In this document: positions 42,204 through 49,840 of the stretch, one piece after another
How positions within the stretch are numbered: the stretch's first letter is position 1
How the letters are laid out: every line of letters starts with the position of its first letter
Assembly: GCA_021803035.1 (NCBI GenBank)
Contig: JAJZME010000045.1
Span: 1 to 49,840 of the forward strand
Length of the DNA stretch: 49,840 bases
Reading direction: 5' to 3'
DNA from: Acidobacteriota bacterium
Lineage (GTDB): Bacteria; Acidobacteriota; Terriglobia; Terriglobales; Acidobacteriaceae
Program-made: the position numbers and the translations under genes
The notes under the pieces: generated by a model
What the model was told of the DNA's origin: nothing
Database searches by the model: none
What the model saw: only the letters and a program-made list of their open reading frames with translations

Positions 42204-43475
42204 TCACCGCACCCAGGTGAGCCACGCCCATCCTACCGCAAGCGTCGCCAGCGTTACGGGAATGCCTACCCGCGAGTACTCCCAAAAGCCGATATGCACC
42301 TCGCCGCGCGAGCGCTCCACGACGATCAGGTTTGCCACCGAGCCTGTGATGGTGAGATTTCCCGCCAGCGTGCTCGCCATGGCCAGCACCAGCCAGGCGT
42401 TGCGCGGACCATGAGACCCCGCCGCCAGCGGCCTCAGCAGCATCACCGCCGGCACGTTGCTCACCACGTTTGAAAGTCCCGCTGTTACCGCCGTAAACAC
42501 GCCTGTGTTTTGCAGGTTCAGGCGGTCCGCAAAATTGAAGAGGTAATTGGTCAGTCCGGCATTTTCTGCGCCGCCCACAATCAGGAAGAGCCCCACAAAG
42601 AACACCAGCACGCCCCAGTCCACTTCGTCATACACCAGCCGCGGCTCGCGCGTGCGGGTGATCAGCATCAGCGCGGCGCCCACCGCGGCCGTCATGGCTG
42701 GCGGAAAGCCGGCCAGAAAGCCAGCCAGCACCAGCGCGATCACAATGGCGGGTTTGCGCAGCTCCCGCGCCTTGATCCGCGGCATTTCTCCGGCCGCCTC
42801 CCGCGTTTCATGCGGCATGGCGCGCCCGAAGATCCACCGGATGATGATCCAGTCCAGCGCCAGCCCCATCAGCGCCACTGGCCCCAACCGCATCAGGAAT
42901 GCCCGGTAGCCGATGCCGGAAAACGACCCGATCAGCATGTTTTGCGGATTGCCCGTGATCGTGGCCACGCTGCCGATGTTCGACGCCGTGGCCACGGCCA
43001 GCAGATAGGGAAGCGGCTTCAGCCCCATGCGCCGCGCTGCCAGCAGCGCCAGCGGAACCATCGCCAGGCACACAATGTCATTGACGAAAAACGCCGAGAG
43101 CGCGCCGGTGAGGAAGATGAGCGTGGGCAGCAGATGGCGTGGCTCCAAGTGCACGACCGCCAGGCCGGCGATCCAGTCAAAGAATCCCGCCAGGTGCAGG
43201 CAGCCCACCACCAGCATCATCGAAAACAGCAGCACCAGCGTGCCGAAATCGACGAACCGCAGCGCCTCTCTGGCCGTCACCACGCCGAAGGCGACCATCA
43301 GCACTGCGCCGATAATCGCCCCGCCGGGCCGGTCGATCTTCATCCCCGGCAGCTTACCCAGCGCGAACACCACGTAGCTGGCGGCAAAAACGGCGTACGC
43401 CGCCGCAATCTGCCATTCGGCAAGGTGTCCGGATGCGGCCGTCATCACGGCCGCCACAAGCTCGGGCAAGCCCAT
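42204..43475 (-). CDS. ArsB/NhaD/SLC13-type permease (YbiR-like)
   Basis: A 423-residue inner-membrane transporter with 11-12 helices of the ion-transporter superfamily. Two inverted repeats carry the substrate and ion motifs: LSAFFVNDIVCLAMVPLAL with ATASNIGSVATITGNPQNML in the first half, and SNVVSNVPAVMLLRPLAAG with LAGNLTITGSVANLIV in the second. The group covers anion/Na+ symporters and arsenite/Na+ antiporters. No arsenic genes are nearby, so an organic or inorganic anion substrate is likelier. The first 40 residues hold a hydrophobic segment. Confidence 0.85.
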   Translation of the reverse strand: MGLPELVAAVMTAASGHLAEWQIAAAYAVFAASYVVFALGKLPGMKIDRPGGAIIGAVLMVAFGVVTAREALRFVDFGTLVLLFSMMLVVGCLHLAGFFDWIAGLAVVHLEPRHLLPTLIFLTGALSAFFVNDIVCLAMVPLALLAARRMGLKPLPYLLAVATASNIGSVATITGNPQNMLIGSFSGIGYRAFLMRLGPVALMGLALDWIIIRWIFGRAMPHETREAAGEMPRIKARELRKPAIVIALVLAGFLAGFPPAMTAAVGAALMLITRTREPRLVYDEVDWGVLVFFVGLFLIVGGAENAGLTNYLFNFADRLNLQNTGVFTAVTAGLSNVVSNVPAVMLLRPLAAGSHGPRNAWLVLAMASTLAGNLTITGSVANLIVVERSRGEVHIGFWEYSRVGIPVTLATLAVGWAWLTWVR

Positions 43476-43539
43476 AATGATTGCAGTGTACGCGACGCGG
43501 CCTGCGCCTCGCCGTTTTCATGTTGTAAAGGAAGGATTT

Positions 43540-43564
43540 GCGCGGCGCCCGTCAGCCGCCGCGC
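43540..43564 (-). terminator. terminator-like hairpin downstream of rpmA
   Basis: GCGCGGCG and CGCCGCGC form a perfect 8 bp stem with a 9-base loop, about 28 bp after the rpmA stop on the minus strand. Only a short A/T stretch follows, so it may be Rho-assisted. Confidence 0.45.
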
Positions 43565-43591
43565 TGATGAAGATTCTGATCAGGCCGCCGA

Positions 43592-43855
43592 CTACTCAGC
43601 CGCAACCGGATCGATCGAGGCGAAGCGCCCCTTGTTGCCGCGGTCGGTGAACTTCACGCGGCCGGTTACCTTGGCGAACAGCGTATCGTCGGAGCCGATG
43701 CCCACGTTCGGGCCGGGCTTGATGCGCGTGCCGCGCTGGCGGACAATGATGGACCCGCCGCTGATGATCTCTCCGGCAAAGGCCTTCACGCCCAGCCGCT
43801 GTGCATTCGAATCGCGTCCGTTTGTGGAGCTGCCTCCACCCTTTTTATGTGCCAT
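43592..43855 (-). CDS. rpmA: 50S ribosomal protein L27
   Basis: An 87-residue ribosomal protein starting [20 protein letters not shown], the unmistakable N-terminal tail that reaches the peptidyl-transferase centre, then [20 protein letters not shown] and [20 protein letters not shown]. No cleavable pre-sequence as in Firmicutes. GAGGA is about 10 bases before the ATG. Follows rplU by 132 bp, the usual order. The common third partner obgE (cgtA) is not downstream here; instead a permease gene follows. Confidence 0.98.
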   Translation of the reverse strand: MAHKKGGGSSTNGRDSNAQRLGVKAFAGEIISGGSIIVRQRGTRIKPGPNVGIGSDDTLFAKVTGRVKFTDRGNKGRFASIDPVAAE

Positions 43856-43987
43856 TGCCGAATCCTCATTCCAGAAGCTGTCAGCTTGCAGCCGGCAGCT
43901 CTCAGCAAGTAAGTTTGTGATTCCAAGCCCCCGGCGCGCATCGCAAAAAATTGAAAGCCGATGGCTGAGTGCCGAGATGCTCTGCGC

Positions 43988-44320
43988 CTAGCTGGCCGCG
44001 GTTTCGCCGTAGGTCACGCCGTCGGCCTCAATCGCCTTGATGCGCACCTCGGTAAAATTCTGCCGGTGACCTTGCAGCTTCTTGTACTGCTTCTTCCGCT
44101 TGTAGTGGAAGACCAGCACCTTGTCACCGCGGCCGTTGCCGACCACTTCAGCCATCACCTTGGCGCTGGCTGGCTTGGCCAGCGTTCCCGGCTCGCCTGA
44201 GACCGCAAGCACGTCGCTGAACTCCACGGTCTGGTCCCCGGAGCCAATCGTCTCTATCTTCAGAACGTCCCCTGGCGCCACCCGGTATTGTTTCCCGCCG
44301 GTGCGGATCACTGCGTACAT
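43988..44320 (-). CDS. rplU: 50S ribosomal protein L21
   Basis: A 110-residue ribosomal protein: MYAVIRTGGKQYRVAPGDVL at the start, the KPASAKVMAEVVGNGRGDKV centre and VFHYKRKKQYKKLQGHRQNF at the 23S-binding tail, ending AIEADG. The ATG at 44320 has GGAGG 7 bases upstream, so the longer frame to 44449 is wrong. A good promoter and two strong hairpins precede it (see the entries at 44494-44523 and 44422-44479). rplU is first of the rplU-rpmA operon. Confidence 0.98.
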   Translation of the reverse strand: MYAVIRTGGKQYRVAPGDVLKIETIGSGDQTVEFSDVLAVSGEPGTLAKPASAKVMAEVVGNGRGDKVLVFHYKRKKQYKKLQGHRQNFTEVRIKAIEADGVTYGETAAS

Positions 44321-44421
44321 AACAAAGCCTCCAGCGCTCCTTATTGGTCGAGCGCAATCGATTCCGTGTGCTTCAAGTGGGGCGGATACAGACGGTGACT
44401 GCATCGGAAGCGGGCCGCACA

Positions 44422-44479
44422 CACGCCGCACGCGGCGTGAACCCAACACAATCCCGCGCTCCCGCGGGCGGGAGCGCGG
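44422..44479 (-). promoter_or_regulatory. rplU leader with two strong hairpins
   Basis: Two perfect inverted repeats lie between the rplU promoter and its start: CCGCGCTCCCGC-GG-GCGGGAGCGCGG at 44454-44479 (12 bp arms) and CACGCCGC-AC-GCGGCGTG at 44422-44439 (8 bp arms). In the rplU transcript the first hairpin would begin about 8 bases from the predicted 5' end. L21 leaders with autoregulatory structure are known in other phyla; whether this is one cannot be told from a single sequence. A 5' stabiliser is an alternative. Confidence 0.55.
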
Positions 44480-44493
44480 CGCCGAACTCCTAG

Positions 44494-44523
44494 ATTCTAT
44501 CGTTAATCCGTGATTCGGGTCAA
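44494..44523 (-). promoter_or_regulatory. sigma-70-type promoter of rplU-rpmA
   Basis: On the minus strand: TTGACC (44523-44518), 18 bp, TAGAAT (44499-44494). Both hexamers match the housekeeping consensus at four or five of six positions, and transcription would start near 44487, giving a leader of about 165 bases. Confidence 0.6.
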
Positions 44524-44559
44524 TTTATCGCGGCCGCGCGCCGCCGCTATACTTGCCCC

Positions 44560-45537
44560 ATGCAGCCTGTAAGCATCGTGGCCACTGTCCTCAATGAAAT
44601 CCAGGACATCGGCCGCATGGTTCCCACTCTTCTGGCGCAGGTTCCTCCGGCGGCCGAGGTCATCGTCGTCGACGGCGGCTCGTCCGATGGCACCTGGGAG
44701 TGGCTCGCCGCCGCACAGGCCGCCAACGCCGGCCGGGCTACGCGCCTGGTTGCCATCCGCGACGAAACCTGCAGCCTCAAGTACTCGCTCGGCCCCGTCT
44801 CGCGCGGCCGCAACGTGGCCATCGCCGCCGCGCAATCGCAGATCATCGCCTGCGCCGACGCCGGCTGCACCTACGCCCCCGGCTGGCTCGCCAACCTCAC
44901 CGGGCCCCTCGTCGCCGGCCAGACCCGCTATGCACTCGGCGGCACTTGCCTCGATCCCGCCAGCCACACCATCTGGGACGTCGCCTCGGCGCCCTTTTTC
45001 AGCATCAAGCTCGCGCCCAACGAGCCCACAAAATCCTGCACCGCCCGCTCCATGGCCTTCACCACCGAGCTGTGGCGCCAGATCGGCGGCTTCCCGGAAG
45101 AGGTCCTCGTCGGCGAGGACACCCTCTTCGACCTTGAAGCCCGCCGCCGCGCGCGCCCCTATTTCGCGCCCAACGCCAAGGCGCTCTATCGCCCGCAAAA
45201 TTCCTTCCGCTCCGCCACCCATCAGATGGCCCGCTACGCCATCAGCGACGGCCAGGCCGGCGTCCGCTGGTCGCGCATGTTCCGCAACGCCGCCCGCTGC
45301 CTCGCGGAAATCATCGTTCTCGCCCTCCTGCCCGTCACCTGGATTCCGTTCCTGGCCATCCTGGCCCTCGAGCTCTGGTACGCCTACCGCCGCGACTGGC
45401 GTTACCTGCCGCGCTTCGGATTCAAAGCCATCCTGGCCCGCTTCGCATTCTCCGTCGCCGTTCCCTGGGTCGTCGCCGTCAACCAGATTCGCGGCCGCTT
45501 CAGCAGCGAACGCCTCACCAACAAGCAAAACGCCTGA
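44560..45537 (+). CDS. GT2-family glycosyltransferase
   Basis: A 325-residue GT-A enzyme: VSIVATVLNEIQDIGRMVPT at the start, EVIVVDGGSSDGTWEWL (nucleotide-binding), ACADAGCTYAPGWL in place of the usual DxD segment, and a VLVGEDTLFDLEARRRA acceptor/catalytic helix. Two C-terminal hydrophobic stretches (about 245-275) could anchor it to the membrane. A TATACT box at 44548-44553 lies so close to the ATG that the mRNA may be leaderless. The codon third positions are strongly GC, unlike the polysaccharide locus. Probably in one unit with the TPR-glycosyltransferase that follows 79 bp later. Confidence 0.88.
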   Translation: MQPVSIVATVLNEIQDIGRMVPTLLAQVPPAAEVIVVDGGSSDGTWEWLAAAQAANAGRATRLVAIRDETCSLKYSLGPVSRGRNVAIAAAQSQIIACADAGCTYAPGWLANLTGPLVAGQTRYALGGTCLDPASHTIWDVASAPFFSIKLAPNEPTKSCTARSMAFTTELWRQIGGFPEEVLVGEDTLFDLEARRRARPYFAPNAKALYRPQNSFRSATHQMARYAISDGQAGVRWSRMFRNAARCLAEIIVLALLPVTWIPFLAILALELWYAYRRDWRYLPRFGFKAILARFAFSVAVPWVVAVNQIRGRFSSERLTNKQNA

Positions 45538-45616
45538 CCATCCCCGCATCGCTCATTAGACAGTCATCAGAATCGCAGCCGCGTTACGGCGGCCGCGCTG
45601 CTTGCGAATCCCAATA

Positions 45617-47692
45617 ATGCCACGCCAGGCCAACTCATCCCAGCCGCCCGATCTGGCCGGCCATCTCACTGAAGTTGCTCTCGCCTGCCAGCGCCTGCTT
45701 CAGCGCGATCCCCAGCATCCCCAGGCGCTGGTCGGCATCAGTCTGGTGGCGCTGGCCAGCCACCAGCCTCAGGCCGCCGTCAAAATGGCCTCCGCCGCCG
45801 TCGCCGCCGCGCCTGCCATGTGCGCCGCATGGGTGGCGGTGGGTCAGGCGCTCATGGCCGCAGCCCGGCCTGAAGATGCCGAACGCGCCTACACCCAGGC
45901 CATCTGCCTCGACGGTATGGACGCTCTGGCCCACATGGGCCTGGGCGAGCTGCAACTCGCCGCCGGCCGCCCCGCCGAAGCCCTGCGCCACTTCAATCTG
46001 GCCCTCAGCCGCCGCCCGAACCTGCCCGCCGCGCACCTGGGCCTGGGCAATGCGCTGGCCTTCATGGGCCGCAATGAAGAGGCGCTTTCGAGCTACACCC
46101 GCGCGCTCGCCCTCCAGCCTCGCCTGCCCCAGGCCGAATTTGCCGCCGGTTTTGCGCTCGCCCGCCTGGGCCGCCCCGCTCAGGCTGAAACCCGCTACCG
46201 CCGCGCCCTGCTGCAGCGCCCCGATTTCGCCGCCGCCTGGATCAATCTCGGCAGTCTGCTCCGCGAACTGGGAAGTGACATCGCCGCCGAAGCCGCCCTC
46301 CGCCGCGCCATCGCCCTGCGCCCCGATCTCGTCTCTGCCTGGGTCAACCTGGCCATCTTGGAGCGCGAGCGCCGCCGTCCCGCCCAAGCCGAAAAATGTC
46401 TGCGCACAGCCTTCGCGCTCCATCCCGATCAGGTGGAAACGCTGGTGGCCTGGTGCCAGTTCCGCGCTGCCCAAGGCGACTTGCCCGGCGCCTGGGCCTG
46501 GCTGCGCTGGGCCCTCCTGCGCGCGCCCGGCCACGACGAAGCCATCAATATGATGGGCATTCTGCTCCACGCCGAAGGCCGCTTCGCCGAGGCCGTCGCC
46601 GCCTTCGAGCGCGCTGAAGCCCTCGGAAACCGTGCCGCCGCGTCCAACCGCGGCAACTCGCTCCTCGATCTCGGCCGCATCAGCGAAGCCCTGCGCGCCC
46701 ACCGCGCCGCCGTCCGCCGCGACCCCGCCAACCCCGGCGCGCGCTACAATCTGGCCCTTACCCAGCTTCGCCTCGGCCATTGGCGCTCCGGCTGGGCCAA
46801 CTACGAAGCCCGCTGGCATTTCCGCGAAGTCCATCGCGCTCCGCGGCGCTTTTCCGTGCCCCGCTGGCAGGGCCAGCCGCTCGCCGGCCAGCGCGTTCTC
46901 CTCCACGCCGAGCAGGGCCTGGGCGACACCATCCAGTTCTGCCGCTTCGCCGCTCTGGTCGCATCCCGCGGCGGCGTGCCCATTCTCCAGGTGCAGCCGC
47001 CGGTCCAGCGCCTGCTGCATGCGCTGTCCGTGGTTCGCACCGCCCGCGCTGAAGTTACCCAGCTCGGCGCCGAGCCCCACTCGGCTGCCCCTCCGCGCTT
47101 CGATCTTGAGTGCCCGCTCATGAGCCTCCCCGCCGTCTTCGCCACCACTCCGGAAACTGTCCCCTGGCCCGGCCCCTATCTCGCCGCCGATCCGGAACTG
47201 GTCGCCGAAAAGCGCCGCCAGTTTCCCGGCAAAACGCCCGGCCCGCGCATCGGCCTGGCCTGGGCCGGCAACCCCCGCTACCGAGCCGACCGCCAGCGCT
47301 CCACGCACCTTGAGACGCTGTTGCCCCTGCTGCGCGCCGTCCGCGCCACCTGGATCTCGCTCCAGAAAGGCGATCCCGCCGCCCAACTCGCCGCCCTGCC
47401 CGCCGCCGTCACAGTCTGCGACGCCTCCAGCCGCGACCGCGACCTGGCCGAAACCGCTGCCACCCTCGCCACGCTCGATCTGGTTATCACCACGGACACC
47501 TCCATTGCGCATCTGGCCGGAGCCATGGCCAAGCCCGTCTGGATCCTGCTCCCCCATCTCGCCGACTGGCGCTGGATGCAGCTCACCCCAGCCACGCCCT
47601 GGTATCCCACCGCGCGCCTGCTCCGCCAGCCCGTCCCCGGCGACTGGCGCAGCGTGGTCAATCACGCCATTGAGTTGTTGGAAGGAATCTGA
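45617..47692 (+). CDS. TPR-repeat protein with glycosyltransferase-like C-terminal domain
   Basis: A 691-residue protein. Residues about 10-420 are an array of some twelve TPRs (AAWVAVGQALMAAARPEDAE, AHMGLGELQLAAGRPAEALR, AAWINLGSLLRELGSDIAAE). Residues about 440-690 form a GT-B half-like domain akin to heptosyltransferase/GT9 folds: LLHAEQGLGDTIQFCRFAAL, RIGLAWAGNPRYRADRQRS and DLVITTDTSIAHLAGAMAKP. Such TPR-GT proteins modify surface proteins or glycans in several phyla. I prefer the ATG at 45617; the frame starts with a TTG at 45602. The acceptor is unknown. Confidence 0.85.
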   Translation: MPRQANSSQPPDLAGHLTEVALACQRLLQRDPQHPQALVGISLVALASHQPQAAVKMASAAVAAAPAMCAAWVAVGQALMAAARPEDAERAYTQAICLDGMDALAHMGLGELQLAAGRPAEALRHFNLALSRRPNLPAAHLGLGNALAFMGRNEEALSSYTRALALQPRLPQAEFAAGFALARLGRPAQAETRYRRALLQRPDFAAAWINLGSLLRELGSDIAAEAALRRAIALRPDLVSAWVNLAILERERRRPAQAEKCLRTAFALHPDQVETLVAWCQFRAAQGDLPGAWAWLRWALLRAPGHDEAINMMGILLHAEGRFAEAVAAFERAEALGNRAAASNRGNSLLDLGRISEALRAHRAAVRRDPANPGARYNLALTQLRLGHWRSGWANYEARWHFREVHRAPRRFSVPRWQGQPLAGQRVLLHAEQGLGDTIQFCRFAALVASRGGVPILQVQPPVQRLLHALSVVRTARAEVTQLGAEPHSAAPPRFDLECPLMSLPAVFATTPETVPWPGPYLAADPELVAEKRRQFPGKTPGPRIGLAWAGNPRYRADRQRSTHLETLLPLLRAVRATWISLQKGDPAAQLAALPAAVTVCDASSRDRDLAETAATLATLDLVITTDTSIAHLAGAMAKPVWILLPHLADWRWMQLTPATPWYPTARLLRQPVPGDWRSVVNHAIELLEGI

Positions 47693-48405
47693 CCGGAACG
47701 CCGACGACGGCCGCCCCAGGTTTTGCAATGCTGATGCAACCTCAAACCATGGGTGCCCGTGTAAGATTTTGAGACCTGGGATCGGATGGGGTGATGGGAA
47801 TATCCAAGACCTGCGCCACCCGCCAGTAAAATCAAGAGGCAGATCCTAGTGGGGTGAGGATTGTCATGGAGAGTCAGCCAAGGTTTTTTCGCGGCTCTTC
47901 GGGGCGCGGAAACGCCAACCCGCCGCAACGGAGCCGGCGGAAGTGCAACCGCCCATTTCTCCTCTCAAGCAAGATGTATGCAGCGTGGAAAAGCCAGCAA
48001 AGCCAATGTAAGTGAGGACGCCTGCCAAGGTGCCGGCAAAAGCGCTCGATACATGAAAAGTGGCCAGATTGTAAAAGCGGCGGGTAAAGAAACCGGGATC
48101 TTGGTGAACATGCCAGAGCCATCGTACTACGCGCCCGAAAAGATTACGCTTCGCCTCCGCAGCCAGGGAGCAGGATGCAATGCTCTGAGACTCTCTGGTT
48201 ATTCATGATTCCGGGGGGCCTGGAAGGCTCATTTCCACGGGAGTACCGATTGAAAAGCATTCTTCAAATCACTATTCTTCGCGGGCAATGCTTTCTCCCT
48301 GCACGGTCCAGGGATTCTCAATTCGGCAATACAGTTCCATGCGCCAATGCATGGTGACCCTGCCCGCGCCCGATGCCGGGAGGCCGGTTCTCCGCTGTCG
48401 CATTT
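47693..48405. other. 713 bp gap with a possible gene remnant
   Basis: No intact gene. On the minus strand between about 48205 and 47864 one frame stays open and reads like protein (for example FTRRFYNLATFHVSSAFAGT, then LAGVLTYIGFAGF) but has no ATG, GTG or TTG in a sensible place and no ribosome site, so it may be the remains of a small membrane protein. The rest shows no structure I can name. Confidence 0.4.
47864..48205 (-). pseudogene. possible remnant of a small membrane-protein gene
   Basis: The open minus-strand frame encodes a basic N-terminal part (EAKRNLFGRVVRWLWHVHQD), a FTRRFYNLATFHVSSAFAGT segment and a hydrophobic LAGVLTYIGFAGF stretch, ending at a TGA at 47866-47864. There is no plausible start codon after the upstream TGA. 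Composition is protein-like but similarity cannot be judged by eye. Could be chance in a GC-rich region. Confidence 0.2.
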
Positions 48406-49737
48406 TCAGCCGCCGTTGGCCGCCGCACGGAGTGCAAGTCCGCGGGCAACCGACGTGAACTCATTGCCGCCTCGGATCCGCTCTTGACCGAAGCGACTTA
48501 TGAAGATCCGCCGCACCGCGGGCACAAAGGAGCTGCCGCCGGTGAGGAAGACTCGATCTACTTCGCGCGGCTCAACGCCGGTGCTTTTCAGTAATGCGTC
48601 CACGCTGTGCTCGATCGAGGCCAGATCTTCAGATATCCAGCTCTCAAACTGAAGGCGCGTTATCGGAACGCGCAACTCAACCATGGGCGCACTGGATGGG
48701 CCATCGCGGAAAGCAAATTCTGCATGCTCCCTCTGCGACAATTCGAACTTGACCTTCTGCACGGCCTGGTGCAGCTGGTAGCCAAGGTCGCCCTCAATGA
48801 CCGCAATCAGTGCCTCGATCTTCTCCGGCTCAAGTGCACGTATCCGCGCGCTCTTCAGAATCTCGCGGACATTGTTGGTGCGCAGAAAGGAAAGATAGTG
48901 CCAACGTTCCAGATGTGCGTAGATCCACGCCGGGACCGCGGGCAGAATCTTGTTGAGCGAACGCGCCTCGGAGTTCGACCCCAGGGCCGGCGATACCAGT
49001 TTGCGCACGATCCGCGCATCGAACGCGTCACCGGCCAGTCCCACGCCGCTATTCCCCAGCAGGTCTTCCGGCCGCCGGCCGCGCCGCCGCACCTCCGGGC
49101 CTACGCGCAACAGCGAAAAATCGCTCGTACCGCCACCAAAATCGCCGATCAGGATCAGTTCCTCGCGGTCAAGTGTGGCCTCGTAGGCGGAGGCCGCGGC
49201 TACCGGCTCCAGCTCGAATTCCACCGCTTCGAATCCCGCCGCCAGGAAGGCCTCGCGCAGCCGTGAGACGGCAAAATCGTCCTCTTCCTCTGATTCGGCG
49301 CCAACAAAGCGCACTGGCCGTCCCACGGTGGCCCGCCGGACAGGTTGCATGAATTGCTCTTCCGCCCGTTTGCGCAAGTCGCCGACGATACGGGTGACCA
49401 GCTCCTCCAGCCGGTGGCGGCGGCCGAAGACTTCGGTTCCGCTCAGCGAGCGACTGGACAAGTGCGACTTGAGAGACTGGATCAGGCGCCCCTTCTCTTC
49501 GGCGTCGAGGTAGCGCTCAATGCCTTCTGAGCCAGAGTAACCATGCACACGGCGCTGCCCGTTCGCGGCCTTTGACTGTTCGAAATAAAGCACCGATCGG
49601 CAGGACGGAATCTCTTCGCCGCAAAAAGAAAAACGAACGAGCTGAATTTCTTTGCCAGGCATCTGCATTGCTACCGCGCTGTTGGTGGTTCCGAAATCGA
49701 TACCGAAAAACACCTGCCGCTGCTCGTCTGACCTCAT
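48406..49737 (-). CDS. Hsp70-family (DnaK-like) ATPase
   Basis: A 443-residue protein with the Hsp70/actin ATPase fold but without the DnaK substrate-binding half, like YegD-type chaperones. Phosphate-1 motif VFFGIDFGTTNSAVAM near the N terminus, phosphate-2 ELILIGDFGGGTSDFSLL at about 200, and adenosine motif VDRVFLTGGSSFVPAVRRIF near 405. An inserted helical domain (about 290-350) is present. Start is the ATG at 49737 with AAAGAG just before it; the frame extends upstream to a TTG at 49818 without support. Clients are unknown. It faces the TPR-glycosyltransferase gene convergently across the 713 bp gap. Confidence 0.88.
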   Translation of the reverse strand: MRSDEQRQVFFGIDFGTTNSAVAMQMPGKEIQLVRFSFCGEEIPSCRSVLYFEQSKAANGQRRVHGYSGSEGIERYLDAEEKGRLIQSLKSHLSSRSLSGTEVFGRRHRLEELVTRIVGDLRKRAEEQFMQPVRRATVGRPVRFVGAESEEEDDFAVSRLREAFLAAGFEAVEFELEPVAAASAYEATLDREELILIGDFGGGTSDFSLLRVGPEVRRRGRRPEDLLGNSGVGLAGDAFDARIVRKLVSPALGSNSEARSLNKILPAVPAWIYAHLERWHYLSFLRTNNVREILKSARIRALEPEKIEALIAVIEGDLGYQLHQAVQKVKFELSQREHAEFAFRDGPSSAPMVELRVPITRLQFESWISEDLASIEHSVDALLKSTGVEPREVDRVFLTGGSSFVPAVRRIFISRFGQERIRGGNEFTSVARGLALRAAANGG

Positions 49738-49840
49738 CTCTTTATTATTCCGCAACGGTGTTGGTCGAACTGACCTCGATGCGCCATCAAATCTTTCACT
49801 CGCCCTTTGTCTTGCCAACCATGCAAGCGGTAAACGCCTC

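Noticed and set aside
42510..43991. 493-codon plus-strand frame across the permease and rpmA genes
   Set aside because: It runs antisense through two clear genes, including L27, and its product is a low-complexity Arg/Gln/His-rich sequence.
44503..45549. 348-codon minus-strand frame antisense to the GT2 gene
   Set aside because: GT2 motifs are clear on the plus strand; the antisense product is a Gly/Ala/Glu-rich composition artefact.
45635..47728. 697-codon open frame on the minus strand opposite the TPR-glycosyltransferase gene
   Set aside because: It is the mirror of a very GC-rich coding gene; its translation is Gly/Ala/Glu-rich without fold or motif, while the plus strand shows clear TPRs.
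1..49840. CRISPR array
   Set aside because: I found no regularly spaced near-identical direct repeats and no cas genes.

Overview
The window looks like a chromosome segment of a soil-type Acidobacteriota, probably class Terriglobia. The evidence is indirect: two tandem DUF507 genes, a NusG paralogue next to an exopolysaccharide locus, HTH-plus-TPR and TPR-glycosyltransferase proteins, moderately high GC, and intergenic palindromic repeats of a kind I associate with that group. No rRNA or taxonomic marker beyond L21/L27 is present, so the assignment is an inference.

Region 1 (1-5447) is the end of an integrated element at the 3' end of a tRNA-Glu(CUC) gene. From the tRNA inward it carries a P4-type tyrosine integrase, an unknown protein, an AlpA-type regulator, a 52-residue zinc-ribbon ORF, a primase-polymerase/RepA-like ATPase, and convergently a Sf6-type small terminase subunit. 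A zinc-ribbon gene runs off the left edge. This resembles the replication and packaging-control core of a phage satellite (PICI/P4-like), but the left half is outside the window.

Region 2 (5607-6157) holds two DUF507 genes. Region 3 (6429-29604) is a large exopolysaccharide/capsule locus, almost all on the minus strand and headed by a NusG/RfaH/UpxY-like gene. It encodes GDP-L-fucose synthesis (gmd, fcl), a Wzx-like flippase, a Wzy-like polymerase, Wza-like export and Wzc-like chain-length/kinase proteins, six glycosyltransferases, O-acetylation enzymes (WcaF-like, acyltransferase 3), a TetR regulator, a polytopic membrane protein and an odd secreted WTAG-repeat protein. No initiating sugar-phosphate transferase is visible. 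The logic fits a Wzx/Wzy route to a fucose-containing, acetylated polymer.

Region 4 (30154-35910) contains an HTH-TPR protein, a DHA2 drug exporter, an SDR, a beta-hydroxyacid-dehydrogenase-like enzyme and uppP (undecaprenyl-PP recycling, functionally linked to the polysaccharide locus). Region 5 (35911-38871) is an accessory islet of three unrecognised genes between copies of dispersed repeats. Region 6 (38872-44320) holds a DUF971 gene, a TauE/SafE permease, a dead ISAs1-like insertion sequence with intact inverted repeats, tRNA-Gly(CCC), a cupin, an ArsB/NhaD-type permease, and rpmA/rplU with a structured rplU leader. Region 7 (44560-49737) holds a GT2 enzyme, a TPR-glycosyltransferase and an Hsp70-family gene.

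The main items outside ordinary annotation are the satellite-like module, three families of dispersed intergenic repeats (R1, R2, R3) shared between the polysaccharide locus and the accessory islet, the WTAG-repeat protein translationally coupled to a glycosyltransferase, and two strong hairpins at the start of the rplU transcript.
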